64,000 nucleotides of DNA from Corinectria fuckeliana (Eukaryota > Ascomycota > Sordariomycetes > Hypocreales > Nectriaceae). Location of the stretch: positions 186,001 to 250,000 of the forward strand of contig WPDH01000042.1 of NCBI GenBank assembly GCA_019137255.1, given 5' to 3'. Both the position numbers and the translations under genes were made by a program. Below, in pieces: positions 22,843 to 33,765 of the stretch. Numbering within the stretch: position 1 is the stretch's first letter; every line of letters starts with the position of its first letter. The notes below the pieces were generated by a model that made no database searches, was not told where the DNA came from, and saw only the letters and a program-made list of their open reading frames with translations.

Positions 22843-24222
22843 ATGGGCCTCAACAATCCCCTCCCGTCGTCTATGGCGTGTAAGTCCTGGATTCCTGCCC
22901 CTCGTCGCGCACTCCCGCATACCCCTCTCCCTCACTCCCAAATCCCCGTCCCAATGCAAAGCGCCTGCTAACGCCTTTCTCTTCTCTTCCACTATAGCGG
23001 AGTGTAAGAAGTGCGGCAAGATCCTCACCTCCTTCATTAGCCCGCGCCAGGCCTTCGGTCCCGAAAAGGTCATCCCCCCCGCCATCCTCGCCAACGCCAA
23101 GGGCCTCGCCGTCATCACCGTCCTCAAGGCCGGCTTCCTCGGATCCGGTCGTTTCGGTAGCGGCCTCGTCGTCGCACGCCTCCCCGACGGCACCTGGAGC
23201 GCCCCGAGCGCCATCGCAACAGCTGGCGCCGGCTTCGGCGGTCAGATCGGCTTCGAGCTTACCGACTTCGTCTTCATCCTCAACGACGCCAGCGCCGTCA
23301 AGACTTTTGCGCAGGCGGGTTCATTGACTCTTGGCGGTAATGTGTCCTTGGCCGCTGGTCCCGTTGGGCGCAATGCCGAGGCTGCCGGCGCCGCCTCCCT
23401 AAGGAGCGTTGCGGGCATCTTCAGCTACTCCAAGACCAAGGGTCTGTTTGCTGGCGTCTCCCTCGAGGGTTCCGCCATCATCGAGCGTCGCGATGCCAAC
23501 GAGAAGATGTACGGAACGCGCTACACCGCGCAGCAGCTTCTAACGGGCTCCGTCCGACCCCCGCCCCAGGCCGCCCCCCTCATGCACATCCTCAACGACA
23601 GGGTCTTTAGCGGTATATCATCAGGTTCCACCGACGCCGACATGTACAATGACGCCCCGGTCTACGACAACGGACACGACGATGTTGTATGGAACGGCCG
23701 ACGCGGTTCCGCGTACGGCGAGGGTGTGTCGCGCGATCGCACAGGTGACAGTGGCTTTGGCGCACCGAAGCGCTCGACGACGTGGCAAGACGACGTCTAC
23801 GACCAACAGGCCGGCCGTGATTTCGGAGCTCCTTCACGTTCGAATACGTTTGCCGCAGGGGGCCACAACGATTCATACGTCTACAGGGACAGCCCCAGCT
23901 TCACTCCCGAGAAAAAGACGGGCCCAGGACGGCCAGCTGCTCCCAAGCCAAACTTCGGCGCAAAGCAGGCAATGCTCAAGAAGAACGAGGCCGTCGCCGT
24001 CTTCAACTTCGACGCAGACCAACCCGGCGACCTTGGATTCAAGAAGGGCGATGTCATCACCATTATAAAACGCACTGACAGCGAAAATGACTGGTGGTAC
24101 GTATCTATGTCTTCCAAGCCATGTGCGATGCAATATCATGGCTAACTCGTCTCCCTAGGACTGGCCAGATTGGCGCGAGACAGGGCATATTCCCTAGCAA
24201 CTACGTCAAAATGAGGGAGTAG
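22843..24222 (+). CDS. LSB3: Lsb3/Ysc84-type actin-patch SH3 protein
   Basis: Exons 22843-22879, 22998-24096 and 24159-24222; 399 residues. The N-terminal Ysc84 domain (about 1-230) begins MGLNNPLPSSMASECKKCGK and carries VIPPAILANAKGLAVITVLK, LPDGTWSAPSAIATAGAGFG and SYSKTKGLFAGVSLEGSAII; it binds actin and lipid. A disordered linker with KRSTTWQDD follows. The SH3 domain is at about 343-399 (AVAVFNFDADQPGDLGFKKG ... DWW ... GIFPSNYVKM). It is recruited by Las17/WASP at endocytic actin patches. The last intron splits the SH3 tryptophan codon (GTACGT...CCCTAG, GCTAAC branch). The first exon codes only 12 residues and part of a codon. Confidence 0.93.
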
Positions 24223-25101
24223 AATCACACCTACAACATCACTCCAAAACCTGAAGCACAACTCTAAAAGCTATCTTGGGTGGACGAACTCACAACCACA
24301 AAGCCCGATGATACGATTCCACGCAGGTCTAGCTCACGCTCGGTCTCTATGAACACATTTCCTGCATCATTCTCATCAAAGTAGGTGCACTAGGCAGGCG
24401 GGTCTTGGAGAGGAGGGTCGTGACAGGAAATCGATACGGCTGCTTGGAAACATACACCCTTGGACAACGTATTTTCTTTCTTGGGTTTATTATACCCAAT
24501 ACATATCTCCTCCTCTTTCTGCCCTTCCTTTTTTTTTCTGACCCAGGCGTGGTTTTACTGTGATTAGTCTTTGCCATAGTTCCATGGGATCTTTTTTTTT
24601 TGGCCAACTCTATGATACTCCGGTGGCAGCGAGAACTCTTCCTTGGAGGCGGACTTTTCGCTGCCCCCCAATCTTGGTTTTCATTTGCTTCATTCATTGT
24701 CGCGTCGCTACTGGCCATGCAATTGGACTTGGTTGAGGGTGTTCTGATGTGTTTTATGAAGTCGAGTTAGTGTTACAATGTTAAGGGGCGAAATGGGAGG
24801 ACATATTGTGCCTTGACAAAAACACGATCGCCTGGTTGCGTGTCACCTGTGCATTGGGAATTTTTGAGGGAAGTGTTCAAGTGATTGAGAAATTTTGCAT
24901 GAATTGAAACCCTTTGCCTATCCATGGCACTACCAGTAAGTTCTGCTCCAATCCTTCTTTATGTACATGATGAGCGCCTTGACGTCCAGAAACTTGACTG
25001 TAGCAACTCTACTTATCACCACCGAACATGATTCCCTTGACCAAAGACATCGCAAATGTCTGTCTAGTCGATGAGATCCCTTAAGCAGTGACAGAAGCCA
25101 C
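24223..25101. other. Convergent 3' region
   Basis: 3' flanks of LSB3 and the next minus-strand gene, with T-runs at about 24530 and 24592. A 123-codon minus ORF at 24347-24718 is judged spurious. Confidence 0.5.
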
Positions 25102-25548
25102 CTAAAGCTCGACTCGCTTGTCCTTGATGACGGGGGCCTTCGCCTCGGGCCGTCTGATCAAGCGCCAAACCGCCTCGCGTGCCTCCTCCTTGACTTTGAC
25201 GACCTCGAAGTTCTTTGCCAACTCTCGGCCCCGTCGTCCCTCGCCGCGGGCCAAGTCTGACATGAGCTTGCAAACTTCACCACGCATGCCGCGGCGGCGG
25301 TTGGTAGGACAGGTGAAGTGGAGATTGCGACCAACATTGGTCGAGCTGGATTCTTGGATGCTCCAGACAACGATGTCGTTGTTCTTGGCTTCGCCCCAAA
25401 CAAGAATGTGGCGGGGGAGGTTTCGAGCCTGCTCGTTGATGTCGCGGAAGAGGGCGACGTGCGACCGCTTGATGGGGTTATCAACGGCCGTGAGTTTGAT
25501 GTCCTGAAAGAGATCCTCAACGCCATCTCGGCTGCAATACCAATCCAT
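25102..25548 (-). CDS. Conserved-looking hypothetical protein, 148 residues
   Basis: Single exon starting MDWYCSRDGVEDLF in a good ATG context (GCCATGG). It has ordered-looking segments (HILVWGEAKNNDIVVWSI, GRNLHFTCPTNRR) and a basic helical C-terminus ending KDKRVEL. The family is not recognised; there is no signal peptide or membrane segment. The opposite strand is also open (25118-25507), so coding direction rests on composition and start context. Its role is unknown. Confidence 0.55.
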   Translation of the reverse strand: MDWYCSRDGVEDLFQDIKLTAVDNPIKRSHVALFRDINEQARNLPRHILVWGEAKNNDIVVWSIQESSSTNVGRNLHFTCPTNRRRGMRGEVCKLMSDLARGEGRRGRELAKNFEVVKVKEEAREAVWRLIRRPEAKAPVIKDKRVEL

Positions 25549-26598
25549 GGCGACGAACGGTTTTGGTAGTATGGTGACGGGCGAGGAATGATGATTCGGG
25601 CTAGTACCGAGAGTGAAACGGGAATTGGATGAAGAATTGCGGTTGAGGGTGGTCTTTCAAGTAGTGAGTCGCAGTGATAGTAGCATCCAACGATTTGAAT
25701 CTGAGTTGAGGATGATGTGTAGGGGATGTCTTCAGTTCAGTTCAAGTGATGAGTGAAGGTGGGAAGAGTGGGAACAGTCGGGGAGCGCGAGCGTCTCTGC
25801 TCTTATACGCTCTCTCAGGACATTGCCGGCAAGAACTTGGATTCGGAGATGTCTTTCCCGTTGAGGTCCCTCTGAAAAAGGTTTGCCGACTGTTGCAGTC
25901 CGGGGCAAAAGGGTGCAGATGAATGAGGACTGAAAGGGTAATTTCTTTTAGCAACGACCTTTTTAGGAACGAAAAACGCTTTGAAAGTGGAGAGTTATGG
26001 TGTGAACGATGCCCGAAACGTAAGATACAAACGATCTATGTTGGGATGTTAAGTGAAATGGTTCTGAATCGAGACTGATGAGGCTGGTGTTGGTTGTTCG
26101 TTGGCGTACCTACCTACGCGGGCATTGGTCGGGTTTCAACAACGGCAGGTTCGCTCAGCATAACTTCCGAATGGATAAAAATATGTGAAACTGATTTTAA
26201 AGAGTCTCTATCATTTTGAAAACATTTTAATGGTTCGAGAATCATGTCGAGCGAGCTTTTCTATCAATGTTGAAAACCACCCATCACTCGCGCAGGTAAC
26301 CAGGAGGAGCAGGTGGTTACTAACCTGACCTAAAACGTGCACGTGAACCTTCAAAGCTCACCGCCCCAAGGGAGACGGGGGAAGCTACGTTGTGTTCAGG
26401 TGATGCTGGGATCGAACCTGCGGCAAACGCTAACAGGGAAGCCCATCGTCTACGCTCCTCGAATTGAGTACAGACAAGACGGGCTTGTTGCTGGCAAACG
26501 CATGCAGACAGGCATGACAAACTCCCATAGAATTACTATTAACTCGTAACCATATTCCTCCGCTACGTAGAGCAATATATACATTTGCATGGGCAGCT
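25549..26598. other. Intergenic
   Basis: Promoter side of the 148-residue gene and 3' flank of the next gene. TACCTA motifs lie at 26107-26116. A T-arm-like sequence near 26402-26420 does not fold into a tRNA. No gene called. Confidence 0.5.
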
Positions 26599-28280
26599 TT
26601 ATCCGTTTCGCTCGAGGTGCCCCTTCCAAAAGTCTCTGCGGGTATCCATGATGCGGTCCATATAGAATCTTGCAGAAGCCTCTTCGCCTTTTCCGCTGGC
26701 TACGTCTGCTTCGTACTGCTCAAAAAACTTCGACGTCAATTTATTCAACTGCTTTAGTGTTTCGGGATCCGTTACCAACACTGTCACATCAGATTCTATG
26801 GTGGGTTGTGTAGGCGACCACTGAGATACGAGTGGACTGCTCGAGGAGCATCCTGGACAAGTAGCCTTATTTGTCCAGTGAGTGTGGTCTTCTGAGGTTG
26901 AGTGTGGCTCTGCTTTTTTGGAAGGGGCTGTTTTGTTAGTAGCTTCAGCAGCTTTCCTGCGAGGACTGGTCGCTTTAAGCGCCGTACCAGAAATTTCCAT
27001 ACCCCCAAGATCCGACTTTTCCTTTGACAATGACTGTGTGTCGATTGTGTTGCTCTGGGAAGACGACATATTCTTGTGTGACAACGAATCCTTTGGGCGA
27101 GAAGCAAAGGGGAGTTCGCGAGGCCTCGGCATAAGATCCCGGAAACTGTGGTCTGACTCTTGAGACGACGGTTGCGGACTGGCATCAGCTCCCGGAGAAA
27201 GGTAGAGAGGAGATGCGGTAGCTTCTACGTGTTCTATCCCGTGTTTCCTAATGGCCTTGGGAACGTCTGGGCTGTGGAAGTCATGCTGGACACTCACAGG
27301 TTCCGAAATACCAGGGGAGAAAGTTGTCGTATTGTGCGAGGCATACATGCCAGCCAGGTTCGAACTAGGCTCACCGGCGGGGCTTGAGGCCTGTCCAGAC
27401 TCTTCGTTGGGGTGTAGCGATTGCCTGAGTCGCGAACTAACTCGAGGGGAGTGGACTTGACTATTACTCCGACCAAGGAACATATTGTAAGGGTTAAGCC
27501 GCTGAGTGATTGCATCCGATCCAAACCACGAACTGGACGATGATGATGCGTATGTTGGTAGAGAATGCATTCTTTGAGGATATTGGAACTGAGGAGTTGT
27601 TGTCGCCAGCCCCAGTGTTGACTCCGAAGCCTCAGGCGGAAGTGGTGAATTCAACAATGATGTGAAGGAGGAGGCTGGTTGGCTGTATATGCTTTGAGAG
27701 ACATTAGAGGAGCTGAGGCGTGGGAGAGGTGTGATTGAGGAGAGGCGCGGACCGAAGTTCGAAGCATCCTGATAGTCGAGAGGAGCGGTAGGGGAGGATG
27801 GTGCGCTAGCCGTTGAGAACCCATTTGTTATGGAGTCGTTGATACGAAGATTTGTCTTCTCAAGCATGTAGACCGCAACGCTGAAATCTCGCTTCTCCTC
27901 AAACTGGGCGATAATGGCACGACCTTGCCACGGAATCTTGATACATAGCTCGTTTCGCTGCTTTTCGACGCTGATGATGTCGCTAGATCCCATGGAATTC
28001 CTGAATAGATCGTGAAGGCGAATTGACATCTTTCTAATGTCAGGAAGCTAGCTCACACGAGGCAAAACTCTTGCACTTGCGCACGTACTAAACGTTGTTG
28101 TCCGTGGTGAATGAGGAGAATTATAATCCCAGTCTGCGAACCAACAGGTCGCTCGCCTTCTAGGGTCAAGGTAAAAATACTGCTTGGCCGACAGGTATAG
28201 TAAATTCGTGGCGAGAAGCCGTCGCGGATCTCCAGTCGCTTGAGGGGACAACTGGAGACTGGCGTTGGTGGACCTGGCAT
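26599..28280 (-). CDS. Candidate Rec114-like meiotic protein (PH-fold N-terminus)
   Basis: Exons 28280-28057 and 28000-26599; 541 residues. The 56-nt intron (GTGAGC, CTGAC branch, CTATTCAG) joins EFCLV to NSMGSSDII and keeps phase; it contains an in-frame ATG that would otherwise be taken as the start. Residues about 10-125 alternate strand-like segments (SIFTLTLEGE, GIIILLIHH, ELCIKIPWQGRAIIAQF) and end in a helix (DFSVAVYMLEKTN), the layout of a PH domain. A long Ser/Pro-rich middle follows, then a conserved-looking C-terminal helix (LNKLTSKFFEQYEADVASG ... MDTRRDFWKGHLE). This is the architecture of Rec114, which with Mei4 promotes Spo11 breaks. The assignment is by layout only; another PH-like regulator is possible. 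Confidence 0.55.
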
Positions 28281-29041
28281 TTTGGATTCTCGGAGAAGAG
28301 TCACGAGAAGTGTAGGCCGGCTCCAAAAGAGTGGATGGCTTCTGGGCCCAAAGGATGGAAAACAAGATCGTAGTGTTTAATACCTACGTAGTACCTAGGT
28401 GCAGGAGGAAGTCTGAGAGCAGCAAGTTTCATACTATTCGCCTGCACGCAACCTGAGGTGTCTATGCCACTTCCCATCACCCGTGCTACAGCATAAACAT
28501 ACTAGTAAGCTAAGGCCCGCCATGAACGCGCACCTCGCACCTTCCTAAACGTGGAAACCTAACATGAATCTGGGGTAACGTAGGCGACTTGCATCGTGCC
28601 TGAAAAAGACGTTGCAGAAGGAATCAACCCGATTGGCCGTCGTCTGGGGCTCGAGTATCGTCACGTGCAGATAACGTAGTCGCGCATCCTTGCGATTTTT
28701 GAGACGGCGCGCGCAGCTCTAACCACCAAAGACCCCAGCCAGCCGACTGGAGTAGGTGGAACGTCGACATTAGCCTCCAGCACAAAACCGCATCCCCGCG
28801 AGCTCAAGACCAATCCCAGGGGCTTCCTGTTGGTCTGCTGAAGCATCCGACCGGGGCGCTCCTGTTTTACCAATCGATCACGCCGACTCTTGCACCCTCG
28901 ACGCGACGCACTGCGACGTGCCGACCTCGACGACTACATACACGTTCTCCGGCGCACTTGCGACTAAAACCCCCTTGGGCGTCTAATAGCCTCGTCTGAA
29001 TCTGCGCAACAGTCCCTACTAGCGGAACATCTGTTGCTATC
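28281..29041. other. Divergent promoter region Rec114-like / RSC9
   Basis: About 760 bp between two divergent starts, with TACCTA and TACCTAGGT at 28381-28400. No gene seen. Confidence 0.6.
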
Positions 29042-31978
29042 ATGGCTCCCGTACGACAGGACGTGCCGATGCACTCCATTGAGCGCACCGCTGAGTATGA
29101 GGACTTCATGTCGCGATTGCGCGAGTACCATGCCAAACGCGGCACTACTCTTGACGCAGAGCCAAAGGTTGGCGCGACACACCTCGATCTCCTCAAGGTT
29201 TTCAACCATATTGTCGCCAATGGCGGCTACGACAAGGTGTCGGAGGAGAAGCTGGCATGGCGACGGATGGCCGCCGAACTTGGCATCTACTCCAACAACG
29301 AAGCATCGACCGCCTTCTCCCTCAAGGAAAAGTTCTATAAGAATCTTGCCGCCTTTGAGATTAGCACGGTCCATGGAAAGGAACCACCACCGAGAGATAT
29401 CCTTGAGGATGTTACCGCCAAAGGCGCCGGCCTCCTGAGCCGTACGCGCGAGAACTTCCGTGGCAAGCGTGAGAGTAACATCGGTGCCACAGACTCGGCT
29501 GCCTCTGGAGACGATGGCACACCCGCCCGCGAAAGGCCCGTTCCGGACGCTTCTGCTAGTGCCAGGGCGTCTCGTGGATTGCGCGAGGCGCCACCTCAGC
29601 GAGTTATTTTCCAACCTGATACTGGCCCATCCCGAACAACGAGGCATTCATCAGCCCATCATACCAGCCATCAGAACTCCCCCGCGGTAAACACACCGCA
29701 GACTCCGTCGCATCAACAAGGCATGCCCCCTATGCCTCAACCACAAAGTCACCAGGGAAACAGAGGCCCTTCGATCCTACACCACCCTCCTAATCCTGAG
29801 AACACTTCCAATATGGTCACCTCGTACCAGCCGCGATACCTAAAGCCTTTGCAGCTTCGCGCCGTGGCCACCCCTAGCAATGCCCCCCATGAGTTTCTCA
29901 GACCACGCCTTAACCAGCGTGCTGTTGACCCTCGCCAGCCGTTGCAGCCTGGGAGTAAGTCATGCATAAAGTATAATCCTAGTCGACAATAACTGACTTG
30001 TTGCAGCTGGCTTCGATGGCCCAAATATCTACATGCGCTGCCTCAACGCCCTGCGATCTACCATCACCGCTGAGCAGGCATTTGCTCTGAACCACCTGGT
30101 TAAGATTTCTTACGAAAGAGGCGACAAGTACAAGTTCGACTCTTTCCCTGGTCTTGCAGAAGGCTTGGTGGAAAAGGCCCTGGAAATCGGTAGTCTCTTC
30201 TACCACATCAACTGGACCGTTTCCTGGGACCCCGTCATTGAATCGAGTGACATTGGTGTGCTCGACGGTAACAACGGCACTCAAGACATCCTAGAGCGGA
30301 TCGAGAATCTCATTGAAAAGGATATGCCAGATGTTCTCCAGCCCGAGTCGTATGTTGACGAGCTGGTTCTGATCACCGAGGCTGTTTTGACTATACGGAA
30401 CATGGTCACCCTCCCCGAGAATGCCCATAACTTGTCCGATTTCTACCCCCTGAAGGACTTCATCTGCATCGTTTTGCATCTACCGCACAAGGACTCTCTC
30501 ATCGAGCTCAGGCACTTGACATTGGACATTGCTGAGCAGCTAACACCGTTCATGACGCTTGATTCGGACGACCCTCTTTACAAGACCCTGCTCGCGCAAA
30601 TGGATTCCGAAGATCGTGGTACGATTCTGACGGCCCTTCGTGCTCTCGGCCGGATCTCAATGAATCTCGAGGCCACGAACAAACTGGGCAACGTCCCTGG
30701 ACTAGTGCTGCAACGAATCGCCAGCTGGCTCCTCCTAAACGATGACGAACTCATCGACGCATGCCTCGACTTCCTCTACCAGTACACAGCGGTCGTGCCC
30801 AACGTGGACAACCTGATCCGCTCCTTGACACCCGAGAACCTCGTCGACCATCTCACTCGCTTGCTCGCCCATGGTGCCCGTAAGGTCCAGCGCGAGTTTA
30901 CGCTCGTCGCCGAGCAAAAACTACCCGCCCGCGACGAGATTGCTCCGATGCCCAACGACCTTCTGCAGGAGATGCTCAAGCTAGAGGAGCCCGATCGAGT
31001 GCATCGCTGGGTTCGCAGCTTCTTCGAGGAGGACAGCGACTCCTTTGTGACGCAGCTGGCCGCCTGGCAGGCGTATCAGAACGCCTTCGTCGGCCCACTC
31101 AAGGCGATTGGCCAGCCGCTCATCACGCCCGCGGACTTCATTAGAAACAGTACGTCCGTATATAAGGATTCGAATGCACAGGTCCTACGAGAACCCGGCG
31201 ACCCGCAGCAGAAGTTCATCATCCACGGCATCCGCGCTCGCCCACGGCCGCTGAGTGTCGACGGCAGGGAGTACGGCCGGTGCCTCTGGGCGTCTAACCC
31301 TAACAACAAGAACGAGAAGTGCGGTCATTTTTACCTCAAAGCCAGACAGATGTGGAGTCACATCCTCACGAGTCACTTGGAGGAGAAGAAGAACGACGCT
31401 GACCAATACGTGAACGTCGAGAAGGAATTCGTCTGCACCTGGGGTGAGTGTGGCCGATTCGAAACGCCAACCAAAATGCATCTTCAGGACTTCGCGCGGC
31501 ACATCAACACGCATGTCTCGGCCATGCTGCCCACCTCCGAAGTTCAAGCTCGGCGACCAGACCGACCCTGGATTGTTCCCGCCAAGACTATGGCCGTGAC
31601 ATACGAGGAGACCATGACGGTGCGAGACGAGCGGAACCCCAACGCGCCCCCGCAAGCTGCCGGGATCCCGCTCAGTGCTGCGCTGGTGCTGCGCAACATT
31701 GCCCGCAACGTCGTCAAGACGGAAGCCGAGGACGAGCTAGTCAAGGCCCAGGAGAAGGGAGGAGAATCGGGTGGCTGGAACGAGACCCTGTTTCGGCCGA
31801 TCCTACCTCGCCTGTTTGAGATTCTGGCAGAGAACCGAGCTTTGGTATGTCATATTTTAGTGTTTTTGGCCGTGGAGCCGATTACATCACGTGTCCGTGC
31901 TAACGAAACTCGCAGAGTCCCTATATTGCGTCACTGCTGGATCTGATCCGAATCGACATTGATGGCCAGGGCCGTTGA
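29042..31978 (+). CDS. RSC9: RSC chromatin-remodelling complex subunit Rsc9
   Basis: Exons 29042-29954, 30007-31844 and 31916-31978; 937 residues. An ARID DNA-binding domain lies at about 12-105 (EYEDFMSRLREYHAKRGTTL ... VFNHIVANGGYDKV ... WRRMAAELGI), then a Gln/Pro/His-rich linker, an armadillo-like helical body, and a C-terminal C2H2 region (CGHFYLKARQMWSHILTSH at about 742, CTWGECGRF...HLQDFARHINTH at about 781-807) as in ARID2/Rsc9. It is a subunit of the RSC SWI/SNF remodeller acting on promoter nucleosomes. The last exon codes only 20 residues. Both introns have textbook signals (GTAAGT...TTGCAG; GTATGT...CGCAG with GCTAAC). Confidence 0.92.
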
Positions 31979-33689
31979 GATGCCGTGTGGGACCGAGATC
32001 CGCACTACGGAATAGACGAGTGGCAAGTTTGTGGGTCAGACCCTGACCGCTCGACGGGGTCAACGCGGCGGGATGCCTAGACTATTATTCAACGGCTTTG
32101 GCGGCGAGACTCAACCAACCTCGCGGGATACATGTCAGAGCAAAGCCTGGACCAACATGCCGCACCGGGGCAGGGGAATCTGACACAGATGGTAGCCGGT
32201 CTGCAAGGCGAGCTGGGGTGCAGGACGGCAGGACAGATGAGAAGAGGCGTTACGATGAGGGAGATTTAGACGAGGTTGCCAGGGGAGGAGGAGGGAGGGG
32301 TTTAAGAGAGCTGTGCGTGGGCGAGGAAGGCCAGGGAAGTTGGACGTGGCTTTTGCATTGCTCGATTGATTGTATCTGGATTGGCTTGTGTAATAATACC
32401 CTGCCCGCCGGCGTTTGGAACGGGGGCTGGCTGGTTGGTGTTGGACGAGGGCGTGAAGGACGGGTCGGCGGGCTAGAGATAGTTTGGCATCGCCATGGTG
32501 CGCTCCGTGTGCTCTTGTGGGATAGATAGATAGTCGTATATTGGCGAATGGGTATATTGGCATTTCTATCCGGTCTGTCCTCGGAGAGTAGCTGGGCAGC
32601 TGCGACGACGTCCCACCGTGCTGGGACGGACGATCTGACAGCAGACATTTTAGCTTCCCCCATCCAGGATTCAGCATTCGGCATTCAGCATCCACCCAGG
32701 CTCCCCGCAGACTCACCGGGCCGGACTGGACGTGCCCTTGGCAATGGCTGCGCGGCACATCTGCACGGCGCCGGGCCGGTCGGTCCCCGGTTTCGCCATG
32801 GCGCCGGACGACGAGGTGCCCGTCCGCCGGCAGCAGCGCGCTCGTCCGAACGGCAACCGCCGTCACGCGCGGCGCGCGCAAGCGAGCGACAGGCGGTGGC
32901 TCATCCAGCTCGGCGGCTCTTTCTCGTAGCCAGCCAGCTAGCATGGTAGCCAGAACACGCCGATTCGGCACGACGCCGTGTCGACGCTGGGATCCCACTT
33001 ATAGTACCCCAGACTGTGTGCAGGTATGTACTTAAGTATGTATAGGCTCAGGGACCGTGCGCGGGGGGCGGATAGGCACGGGCAGGCACTTCCCCACGCG
33101 TTGCGTGCGTCTGCGACTCGCGGCGACGCCTCGACCACGATGGCTTCTGCAGACATTCTGGAACCCAGCGCAGAGAAGCGCGGCAGCTCCCCACCGCCAG
33201 GATCACCCTAGGAGCCCGAGGCCCCATCTGGAACCATCAATCAGGGCCGCTCCACGGCAGCTCCAGGCACACCACACGGCTCCTGCTGGGCACACCAAAC
33301 GAGTCCACCACAGCCGCGCCGGGACCTAACCTCGTCTCATCGTCCCATCGTCCATCTGTTGCAGGGCGGCATATGCAGGTCGGATGTGTGCCCGTCCACC
33401 GTCTCTTGGTTGGGGTCTGGACATGGTCAAAGCATCCTCCTCCAGACATGCATTGGACCATCGAAGTCGGTCTGAACCGAACAACCTGAGTGGGGTCAAC
33501 GGCGGTTTGGTGCCGCAATGAGGATCCTTTAGTTGGCTCTGGCCCCGCGAGAGAATTCTGCTGCCTACACTAAACCGAGATGAGTTCTGCATCCATCCAC
33601 GGAGACGTGTTAACATTGTCGACGAGGCGTGCTATTCGGGCTGTACCATATATCTTCTTGCCATGTCATTTGCTAAAACACAGTCCCAA

Positions 33690-33765
33690 TACACGCCCTA
33701 GACAAAGCCCCAACTCTCTAACGCTCTAACGCCCTGATGCCCTAATTGCTCTGCTATTATTAATG
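33690..33765. repeat. Further copy of the CCTAA-rich degenerate repeat
   Basis: CTCTAACGCTCTAACG, GCCCTGATGCCCTAATTGC and a following CTATTATTA resemble the tract at 11200-11290 (CCTCTAACC, CCTAATGCCTGATGCC, then CTATTATTA). This suggests a dispersed family rather than chance low complexity. Confidence 0.45.

Noticed and set aside
24347..24718. 123-codon minus ORF in the LSB3 3' flank
   Set aside because: Lys/Arg-rich reading driven by T-runs; no family, and it lies in a convergent 3' region.
26402..26420. tRNA-like T-arm (GGTTCGATCCCAGC on the minus strand)
   Set aside because: No matching acceptor stem, D-arm or anticodon arm within tRNA distance on that strand, and the T-stem itself has a mismatch.
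32135..32998. 287-codon minus-strand ORF
   Set aside because: Arg/Pro/Ser-rich, overlapped by long frames on the other strand, no family features or splice logic.
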